A DNA stretch of 10,807 bases from Bacteroidales bacterium (GTDB taxonomy: Bacteria; Bacteroidota; Bacteroidia; Bacteroidales; NBLH01), in contig JARGGF010000071.1 in the NCBI GenBank assembly GCA_029210905.1, positions 1 to 10,807 on the forward strand, in the 5' to 3' direction. Below the pieces are notes generated by a model that saw only the letters and a list, made by a program, of their open reading frames with translations, did no database searches and was not told the DNA's origin. A program made the translations under genes and the position numbers. Positions 1-5,431 of the stretch are shown one piece after another (position 1 is the stretch's first letter; each line of letters opens with the position of its first letter).

Positions 1-43
1 ACAAAAATATTTTAAATCTAAAAAGACTATAAATTAACTTTAA

Positions 44-904
44 TTACTGCAACTGAAAAAAACTTTCCGGATCAACTGCCTTCTTATTTATCCTAACTTC
101 ATAATGCAAATGTGGCCCGGTTGATAAGCCAGTGTTCCCAACCAGGCCTATTAAGTGATATCGATCTACTTTCTGGCCCCTTTTAACCTTAATTTTGCTT
201 AGGTGAGCATAAACAGTAATATATCCATAGCCATGATCGATTTTAACGCACATACCAAACCCACCGTTGTAGGAAGCTTGTATAACTGTTCCAGCACCAG
301 TTGCAAAAACTTTTGCTCCTTTTTCTGCCACCAAATCAATACCATTATGCATTCTTTTAAAGTTCAGGATAGGATGTCTTCTTATGCCATATGGGGCAGC
401 AAATTTTTCAAGTTCTTCTTTTTTTATTGGTAAAATTGCCGGAATATGTGCCATTTTGATTTCTCTGGCTTTAACCAAATCAATTAACTGATCAAATGAT
501 TTAGATTGTACTTCAAGCTGTTTAGAAAGTATATCTATTCTTTTTGCAGTTGAAATAAGCTTGTCTGAGTTGACATTGCCTTTGTATTTTTTATAATAAT
601 CCGCTCCTCCAAAACCAGCATTTCTAATACTTATGGGCATTGATTTAGCAGCCAACACTTTTCTATAAATGGCTTCGTCATTTTTTTGAATATTTAATAA
701 AGCTGCCTCTGCTCTTGCCATATCTTTATTTAACTGTTCAAGTTGATGATTTAAAATAAGCCTTTCCTCTTCAATCTCCCTCTTTCTTTCGGTATGCAGC
801 ATAAAAGAAAATGCGGTAAAAGCCCACAAAACAATAATTACTAGAATTGTTGTTTTCTTAAAGCCTGATTTTTTTTTATTAAAATTCTTTTGAATTTGTT
901 CCAT
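44..904 (-). CDS. Membrane-anchored M23 family (LytM-type) metallopeptidase
   Basis: The 286-residue protein is probably a zinc endopeptidase that cuts peptidoglycan cross-links, or an activator of such enzymes, held in the inner membrane and facing the periplasm. Residues 1-17 are basic, about 18-36 form one membrane segment, and about 38-75 are charged and likely coiled coil. The M23 domain spans about 165-282. The zinc and catalytic residues are all visible: H186 and D190 (HNGID), H234 (YAHL), and H265/H267 in GPHLHYEV. Because these are intact, the enzyme is probably active, unlike degenerate EnvC/NlpD-type regulators. The ATG start at 902-904 precedes the basic stretch and membrane helix. 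The TAA stop is at 44-46, and no terminator is visible in the 43 bases after it. The gene lies downstream of the tRNA terminator on the same strand, so it needs its own promoter in 905-1212, which I could not place. The exact substrate is unknown. Confidence 0.9.
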   Translation of the reverse strand: MEQIQKNFNKKKSGFKKTTILVIIVLWAFTAFSFMLHTERKREIEEERLILNHQLEQLNKDMARAEAALLNIQKNDEAIYRKVLAAKSMPISIRNAGFGGADYYKKYKGNVNSDKLISTAKRIDILSKQLEVQSKSFDQLIDLVKAREIKMAHIPAILPIKKEELEKFAAPYGIRRHPILNFKRMHNGIDLVAEKGAKVFATGAGTVIQASYNGGFGMCVKIDHGYGYITVYAHLSKIKVKRGQKVDRYHLIGLVGNTGLSTGPHLHYEVRINKKAVDPESFFQLQ

Positions 905-1212
905 ATATACTCATTCATATTAATACTATCGATTTAAGCAACCTGAATTTTAGTTGCCAATCGATTAATTATTTGAAAAATGTAATGTTTTTTGGGGGTT
1001 ACTTTTGTGTATTTTAAATGAAGTAATTCATATTGTATATCACTTTGAGCTTTTCAGCCCTTTAAATAGTAGTTTTCATTTAATATCTAATATGAAAATT
1101 TAAGATTTCTAATCAAGTCTACTTTCTTATTCGAATTATTTTTTTACTTAAAAATAAGCTTTTTTTAGAGCTTTATCTATTAAGTCGATTGGTCATTTTA
1201 GAATTTTTATTC
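905..1212. other. Intergenic region between the M23 gene and the tRNA terminator
   Basis: This AT-rich stretch of 308 bases has no plausible gene. It must hold the promoter of the M23 gene, but I found no good TAnnTTTG box on the minus strand. The only structure seen is an interrupted inverted repeat at 928-965, listed as a finding. Confidence 0.6.
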
Positions 1213-1245
1213 AAAAAAAAAGAATCTCCGCACTTGCAGAGATTC
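1213..1245 (-). terminator. Rho-independent terminator of the tRNA gene
   Basis: Read on the minus strand, GAATCTC pairs with GAGATTC (1239-1245 with 1222-1228). The stem is extended inward by a G-U wobble and two G-C pairs around a 4-base loop, and nine T follow (1213-1221). It begins about 10 bases after the tRNA 3' end, so the tRNA is probably transcribed alone and separately from the M23 gene. Confidence 0.9.
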
Positions 1246-1255
1246 GATAAAATTG

Positions 1256-1329
1256 TGGGCCCACCAGGGCTTGAACCTGGGACTCCCTGATTATGAGTCA
1301 GGTGCTCTAACCAACTGAGCTATGGGCCC
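1256..1329 (-). tRNA. tRNA with CAU anticodon, probably tRNA-Ile2 (could be elongator Met)
   Basis: The 74-nucleotide cloverleaf is complete on the minus strand. The acceptor stem is GGGCCCA/TGGGCCC with discriminator A; the D-arm reads AGCTCAGTTGGTTAGAGC; the anticodon stem CTGA/TCAG encloses the loop CTCATAA; the T-arm contains GGTTCAAGCC. CCA is not encoded. A CAU anticodon alone reads as Met, but the acceptor stem has C at positions 4 and 5 paired with G69 and G68. In Escherichia coli these pairs mark tRNA-Ile2 for TilS, which changes C34 to lysidine so that the tRNA reads AUA. Escherichia coli elongator tRNA-Met has other bases there. Initiator tRNA is excluded because the 1-72 pair is a normal G-C. 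That this is a tRNA is certain; the isoleucine identity is an inference. Confidence 0.95.
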
Positions 1330-1350
1330 CGAAAAATTATTTTCGGAGGG

Positions 1351-1358
1351 CAAAAATA
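1351..1358 (-). promoter_or_regulatory. Probable -7 box of the tRNA promoter
   Basis: On the minus strand TATTTTTG matches the Bacteroidota sigma-A -7 consensus TAnnTTTG exactly and ends 21 bases before the tRNA 5' end. A TTT about 20 bases further upstream (1379-1381) is a poor substitute for the usual TTG at -33. Position and match are good, but there is no direct proof of use. Confidence 0.5.
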
Positions 1359-1642
1359 CAATTATTTTGGAAATAACTAAACTTTTTTGGAAATTATTAT
1401 CTTTTGGTTTGAAAAATCCTACCATGCTTAATTGCAATCAACTGATTATCTGCATGTAAAAAAGATGGATAAACACTTTCAATTTAGGTTATTATCACCA
1501 GACTGCTTTAATTTTGGCAATTTATCTATTATTTCGTTTGTTTTACTGGCAAATCCGCAACTAAATCTTCTCTCCCTTCCTAATTGTACGTATAGTCAGT
1601 GAAAGAAACTAAATAATAATGTTAAAATGTATGCTAAAATAT
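1359..1642. other. Divergent intergenic region between the tRNA and the ankyrin gene
   Basis: This region carries the upstream parts of two divergent promoters and no convincing gene. TTTTGGAAAT occurs twice, at 1365-1374 and 1385-1394, exactly 20 bases apart and just upstream of the tRNA -7 box. I see nothing else in it. Confidence 0.5.
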
Positions 1643-1662
1643 GTTAATAACTTGTTATTAAC
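1643..1662. promoter_or_regulatory. Perfect 8-bp inverted repeat, possible operator
   Basis: The arms GTTAATAA (1643-1650) and TTATTAAC (1655-1662) are perfect reverse complements around the 4-base centre CTTG, which contains the presumed -33 TTG. No T-run follows directly, so it is not a terminator for anything upstream. A dyad of this size over a -33 element suits binding by a dimeric regulator. This is inferred from position and symmetry only, and AT-rich DNA produces some dyads by chance. Confidence 0.35.
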
Positions 1663-1682
1663 TCGTTTTTTTTGTACCTTGT
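1652..1682 (+). promoter_or_regulatory. Candidate promoter of the ankyrin-repeat gene
   Basis: TTG at 1652-1654 is followed after 20 bases by TACCTTGT (1675-1682), a one-base-short variant of the Bacteroidota TAnnTTTG box. This would start transcription near 1688-1690, about 40 bases before the ATG at 1728. TATAATTG at 1682-1689 is a competing -7 candidate but has no TTG at proper spacing. The TTG lies inside a perfect 20-bp dyad. Confidence 0.35.
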
Positions 1683-1727
1683 ATAATTGCAAAATCATTG
1701 TTAAACACCTTTAAAAAAACTGTGCGG

Positions 1728-2159
1728 ATGAATATAAAATATAGGAATGAACAGATGGATATGATAAGATTTGGATCTTTTCCAAGTGTTAACCCGGCCA
1801 TTAAAACTAAAAGTGACCAAAATTTTACTGAGATTCATGAAGAATCGGAGCTTTGCATCGCATGTGCCCGGGGCAACTATAATACGGTAAAGGAATTAAT
1901 TGATCGCGGTGCCGACATTAACAAAAAAGATTCTGCAAATCTTAGCCCAATAATGAGGGCAGCTTCAAACGGACACAGAGATATTGTAGAATTACTGGTG
2001 AGTCAGGGAGCTAAAATTAGTTATGATGTGCTGTGCTCTGTAAAAACTAAAATTAATTTATTGGAAGAAAATGCTAAAACCGGCAATGGAGATCCTTATG
2101 CTGTGGCACTTTGGAAAAATTTTCTGGAATACTTAATTCAAGAAGGAAAAAAACAATAA
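1728..2159 (+). CDS. Small ankyrin-repeat protein
   Basis: This is a small soluble protein with no signal peptide or membrane segment, likely cytoplasmic, that probably binds another protein; its partner is unknown. From the ATG at 1728 it has 143 residues. The first 35 or so are basic and without repeats. Two ankyrin repeats follow, at about 40-72 (ELCIACARGNYNTVKELIDR then GADIN) and 73-99 (SPIMRAASNGHRDIVELLV then SQGAKI). The last 44 residues form a helical tail (DVLCSVKTKINLLEENAK to FLEYLIQEGKKQ), perhaps a degenerate capping repeat. The start is uncertain: an in-frame TTG lies at 1698, and ATG at 1755 has AGGAA seven bases upstream. I chose 1728 because TTG would leave almost no leader after the proposed promoter. 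It is the only plus-strand gene here, convergent with the first MCP. Confidence 0.8.
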   Translation: MNIKYRNEQMDMIRFGSFPSVNPAIKTKSDQNFTEIHEESELCIACARGNYNTVKELIDRGADINKKDSANLSPIMRAASNGHRDIVELLVSQGAKISYDVLCSVKTKINLLEENAKTGNGDPYAVALWKNFLEYLIQEGKKQ

Positions 2160-2193
2160 TAGGTGGATTATTTGTTCATGCCACTTTTCATTT

Positions 2194-2245
2194 AAAATCC
2201 TTAAAGCATCCGATACACAATGGATGCTTTAAGGATTTTTTTTTT
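2194..2245 (+). terminator. Strong terminator of the ankyrin gene
   Basis: An 18-bp perfect stem (2194-2211 with 2222-2239) with a 10-base loop is followed by ten T (2236-2245, partly within the stem). It starts 35 bases after the stop codon. On the minus strand the same stem ends in only four T, so it may also act weakly on the convergent MCP gene, which has no better terminator of its own in 2246-2295. Confidence 0.92.
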
Positions 2246-2295
2246 AAAGGTTCTTACTCAAATATCCATGAACCGTAGTAAGATGAAAAAAAGTA

Positions 2296-3585
2296 TTAAA
2301 ACTTTTCAAACTCATCATCCAGGTTAGTATCATCCCTAAGATTAATATTAACCCCCTGGGATGGAGCTTTTTTAGCAGTTAAAACTTCACGTTTTTTTTC
2401 CTTGTAAACCATTTCCTTCTTTGGTGCTACATTTATGGATGATATTTTCTTTTGTGCAATAATTGCATTTATCTTAAAATAGTCAATAGCATCATTCAGT
2501 AATTCAGCCTGTCGTGTTAGTTCCTGTGCATTGGCTGAAAGCTCTTCGGCTGCAGCTGCATTTTGTACAGTAACATTATTTAATTGCTGAACTGCCCCAC
2601 TTACCTGATTTATTCCTTCATGCTGCTCATTGCTTGATACCGAAATATTTTTAATTAACTCAGCAGTTTTTTCAATTTCAGGAACAACATCCTGCAATAA
2701 TTTGTTAGTCTCATTACTAATGGCCATGCTCGATTTTGATAAAGAATTAATTTCATCAGCTGCACTTTTACTCTTCTCTGCCAGTTTTCTTACTTCCGAG
2801 GCTACAACGGCAAAGCCTTTTCCACTTTCGCCTGCGCGTGCTGCTTCAACTGCTGCATTTAGTGCAAGTATGTTTGTTTGAAAGGCAATATCATTGATAA
2901 CCAGTATTTTATTCGATATTTCTTTTACCGATTGATGGCTCATTTCAGAGGATTTCTTCATTTTTATTAAGTCATTTAATGCTTTTTCTGCAATTTGTTT
3001 AGTATCTGATAAACTTCCAGAGTTCTGCTTGATATTTGCAGTAATTTCTTCAATAGTCGATGAAATCTCCTCAGAAGATGAAGCCTGCTCACTGCTTCCT
3101 TGCGAAAGATTGTTCGAACTAGAACTAAGTTGTACACTTGATGAACTTAAGTTTTCTGAGCCTTCTTTTACTCTTAAAACCACTTTTTTCAAACTTTTAG
3201 AAAGATTAAGAATGGAGCGGGATAATATCCCTAATTCATCTTCCCTGTCCTGATATTGTTTATCAACAGTTATTTCAAGGTTGCCTTCTGCTAATTTTTC
3301 AAGGTTACCTAGTGCCTCATTTAGTGGCATTTTTATAGTTTTATAAATGATGTATACAAAAAGAATAGACACTCCAATTCCAATGGGCATTGAAATATAT
3401 TGCGGATAAACATCGGCAAATGCTGTTTGTAGCTTTGTGTTTGATGAAGTAATAATAATATTGGCAGCCCAAAGACCAGCTATTCTGAAAAGAATGCTAT
3501 TTTTGAATAACAGCCTAACAATTATAATTGCTACTGGTGTTCCAATAATAATAAGAATTAATGCCTGTTTGATAACTGGATTCAT
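2296..3585 (-). CDS. Methyl-accepting chemotaxis protein, first paralog
   Basis: The 429-residue inner-membrane receptor should control CheA kinase through CheW. Membrane segments lie at about 7-27 and 66-84, with only about 39 residues between them, too short for a periplasmic ligand-binding domain of a known type. A HAMP-like linker follows (about 85-137, with the DELGILS motif at 116-122), then the long coiled-coil signalling domain. The hairpin tip is typical, with conserved residues from IAFQTNILALNAAVEAARAG (233-252) through GKGFAVVASEVRKLA (255-269). Likely methylation sites are E172/E173 (ASSSEEISST) and E347/E348 (AAAAEELSAN). After a basic, variable linker (375-410) the tail ends DDEFEKF, which fits the x-[HFYW]-x-x-[HFYW] pentapeptide for CheR/CheB docking. 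The signal sensed is unknown; it may come from within the membrane or from a partner protein. No CheA, CheW or CheR gene is in this window. Confidence 0.93.
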   Translation of the reverse strand: MNPVIKQALILIIIGTPVAIIIVRLLFKNSILFRIAGLWAANIIITSSNTKLQTAFADVYPQYISMPIGIGVSILFVYIIYKTIKMPLNEALGNLEKLAEGNLEITVDKQYQDREDELGILSRSILNLSKSLKKVVLRVKEGSENLSSSSVQLSSSSNNLSQGSSEQASSSEEISSTIEEITANIKQNSGSLSDTKQIAEKALNDLIKMKKSSEMSHQSVKEISNKILVINDIAFQTNILALNAAVEAARAGESGKGFAVVASEVRKLAEKSKSAADEINSLSKSSMAISNETNKLLQDVVPEIEKTAELIKNISVSSNEQHEGINQVSGAVQQLNNVTVQNAAAAEELSANAQELTRQAELLNDAIDYFKINAIIAQKKISSINVAPKKEMVYKEKKREVLTAKKAPSQGVNINLRDDTNLDDEFEKF

Positions 3586-3737
3586 AAGGTTATGTATTAG
3601 TGATTATGAGTATATTACAAAATAAGAACATTGCCTTCTGATATTTTTCAATAATACCTGGACAGAACCGTCTTTATTTTCCCGACTTTTAGACCTAAAC
3701 TCCATATTTTCACGACTAAAATCCTGCCCATAAATTT
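3586..3737. other. Upstream region of the first MCP gene with a direct repeat
   Basis: No gene lies here. The minus strand contains AGTCGTGAAAATA (3705-3717) and AGTCGGGAAAATA (3675-3687), a 13-bp direct repeat with one mismatch and exactly 30 bases between copies, about 90-130 bases upstream of the MCP start codon. This spacing, near three helical turns, would suit a regulator. A weak TTATTTTG lies nearer the gene, but I could not place a promoter with confidence. Confidence 0.4.
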
Positions 3738-3766
3738 AAAAAAAAACACCGAGAAGATCCCGATGT
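3738..3766 (-). terminator. Terminator downstream of the second MCP gene
   Basis: On the minus strand ACATCG (3761-3766) pairs with CGGTGT (3746-3751), including one wobble, and the stem may be extended by three pairs around a TCT loop. Nine T follow. It lies 158 bases after the MCP stop codon, so the transcript would have a long 3' untranslated region. Its sequence closely resembles the carB terminator at 5375-5406. Confidence 0.75.
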
Positions 3767-3923
3767 ATTAAAATTAGTTTTTATGTTAACATTGTTTAGG
3801 AAATATTTTGACACTAAAAGAATCAGCCATCTTCTTCATCAAAACATTGCCTGGTTCTATTTCATTCGATGACAATCAGTTATTTGTCCTAATGGAGGGA
3901 TTAGATTTTATACATATTTTTAC
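3767..3923. other. Long 3' untranslated stretch after the second MCP gene
   Basis: No supported gene lies between the second MCP stop codon and its terminator. On the plus strand a frame is open from TTG at 3808 to 3927 (39 codons) but has no usable start signal, so I treat it as chance or a relic. No strong secondary structure was noticed. Confidence 0.4.
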
Positions 3924-5213
3924 CTAAAACTTTTCAAAATCATCATCGCTTTTTTTATCATCTATTAAATCAATAATAACACCCTTTGATGGCCTATTTT
4001 TAGTCAAATATTGTTCTTTTGGGAGCCTTTTTGTTTCTCGCTCTGCGTAAGTGTTTGAAGGTGAAACTTGTACTTGCTTTTTTACAGAAACATGTGCTAG
4101 CTTGAAATAATCAATTGATGTATTTAAGCTTACTGTCCGCTGAGTGAGTTCATGGGCATTTGCAGAAAGTTCTTCAGCAGAAGAAGCATTTTGCTGAGTA
4201 ATATTATTTAATTGCGACAATGCATCATTAACTTGATTGATACCTAAGTGTTGTTCATTGCTACTTAAGGATATTCCTCTTATTAGCTCTGTTGTCTTCT
4301 CAATTTCAGGAACAAGTGCCTGGAGCAACTGGTTTGTCTCGTTGCTAATGGCCATGCTTGATTTGGATAAGGAATTAATATCATCAGCTGCTGATTTGCT
4401 TTTTTCAGCAAGTTTTCGTACTTCAGATGCCACAACTGCAAAACCTTTACCACTTTCACCAGCACGGGCCGCCTCAACAGCTGCATTAAGAGCAAGTATA
4501 TTTGTTTGAAAGGCTATGTCATTGATGACCAGTATTTTATTAGATATTTCCTGTACAGACTGATGACTTAATTCTGCCGATTTTTTCATTTTAAGCAAAT
4601 CATTCAGCGCTTTTTGGGCAATTTGTTCGGTATTTGATGAGCTTTCAGTGTTTTGCTTAATATTGGTATTAATTTCTTCAATAGTAGAGGAGATTTCTTC
4701 AGTGGTAGAGGCTTGTTCGCTACTTCCGTGGGACAGATGCTCAGAGCTATTACTTAGCTCAATACTGGTTGTTCTTAAATGGTCTGAACTTTCTTTTACA
4801 TTTGAAATAACATTTTTTAAATTCATTGAAAGCGTTGAGATTGATTGTGATAAAACGCCAAGTTCATCAGTTCTATTTTCAAATTCTTTATCAACAACAA
4901 TTTCGAGATTACCATTCGATAAAGTTTTTAGATTTATAAGAGCTTGATTTAATGGAGATTTTATCGTTTTATAAATAATGTAAATAAGTATAAATGAAAC
5001 AATTACTCCTACAGGTGTTGAAATATACTGTGGGTAGGCATCCTTAAAATTATCTGCAAGTGTTGTATTAGCTGATACAAAAATTATATTTGATGCCCAA
5101 AGTGCGGCCATTCTGAAAAAAATACTATCCTTAAACAGAAAGCGGATTAAAACAACAGCTAAAGGGATTCCTACAATAAGAATAATTATCACTTTTAAGA
5201 TTGCTGGGTTCAT
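3924..5213 (-). CDS. Methyl-accepting chemotaxis protein, second paralog
   Basis: This 429-residue receptor aligns with its downstream neighbour from end to end without a gap. Membrane segments are at about 7-27 and 66-84, the HAMP-like linker at about 85-137 (DELGVLS at 116-122), and the signalling coiled coil from about 138 to 370. Residues 216-297 are nearly identical in the two proteins, while the methylation helices and the 375-410 linker have diverged. Likely methylation sites are E172/E173 (ASTTEEISST) and E347/E348 (ASSAEELSAN). The tail ends DDDFEKF, the same putative CheR/CheB docking pentapeptide. The 338-base gap and the terminator between the two genes suggest separate transcription. 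With so short an extracytoplasmic loop (about 39 residues), it may sense membrane state or a partner protein; the ligand is unknown. Confidence 0.93.
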   Translation of the reverse strand: MNPAILKVIIILIVGIPLAVVLIRFLFKDSIFFRMAALWASNIIFVSANTTLADNFKDAYPQYISTPVGVIVSFILIYIIYKTIKSPLNQALINLKTLSNGNLEIVVDKEFENRTDELGVLSQSISTLSMNLKNVISNVKESSDHLRTTSIELSNSSEHLSHGSSEQASTTEEISSTIEEINTNIKQNTESSSNTEQIAQKALNDLLKMKKSAELSHQSVQEISNKILVINDIAFQTNILALNAAVEAARAGESGKGFAVVASEVRKLAEKSKSAADDINSLSKSSMAISNETNQLLQALVPEIEKTTELIRGISLSSNEQHLGINQVNDALSQLNNITQQNASSAEELSANAHELTQRTVSLNTSIDYFKLAHVSVKKQVQVSPSNTYAERETKRLPKEQYLTKNRPSKGVIIDLIDDKKSDDDFEKF

Positions 5214-5374
5214 AAAATTGATTTTAAGTTAGTATATCTATTAAAGAATGTTTTGTAATCCATAAATTTAGTCTAAAATAAACGATATTCTATTATACTC
5301 AAAAAAATTTAGTACCTGACAAAAAAATAAATCTTACTAATTCATTCTAAAGCAATTTTTTATGTTTTTTTCCC
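5214..5374. other. Upstream region of the second MCP gene
   Basis: This AT-rich gap between the MCP start and the carB terminator must contain the MCP promoter. I saw no clear TAnnTTTG box at good spacing and none of the AGTCG repeats found upstream of the other MCP gene. Confidence 0.4.
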
Positions 5375-5406
5375 AAAAAAAAACACCGAGAATAACCCAG
5401 TGTTTT
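5375..5406 (-). terminator. Terminator of the argH-carA-carB operon
   Basis: On the minus strand AACACTGGG (5396-5404) pairs with CTCGGTGTT (5382-5390), giving nine pairs with two wobbles around the loop TTATT, followed by nine T (5375-5383). It starts about 27 bases after the carB stop codon and closes the operon. Confidence 0.9.
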
Positions 5407-5431
5407 CATTAACTTTATCGTAAAACTCTAA

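Noticed and set aside
1365..1394. TTTTGGAAAT twice, 20 bases apart, upstream of the tRNA promoter
   Set aside because: The unit is short and AT-rich and could arise by chance; recorded within the intergenic entry only.
1698..1700. TTG start for the ankyrin gene adding ten residues
   Set aside because: It would leave only about ten bases of leader after the proposed promoter. ATG at 1728 is simpler, though ATG at 1755 with AGGAA upstream is also possible.
2246..2295. Possible hairpin CTTACT/AGTAAG just after the first MCP gene
   Set aside because: The arms are six pairs with a large loop and no T-run follows, so it is not a convincing terminator.
3808..3927. Plus-strand open frame of 39 codons from TTG between the MCP genes, with protein-like composition
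   Set aside because: It has no ATG near its beginning, no ribosome binding site, overlaps the end of the opposite MCP gene and has no recognisable domain. Probably chance or a relic.
4237..4947. Long plus-strand open frames opposite the MCP genes (also 2630-3253)
   Set aside because: They are antisense shadows of the conserved coiled-coil coding sequence, with no domains or start signals.
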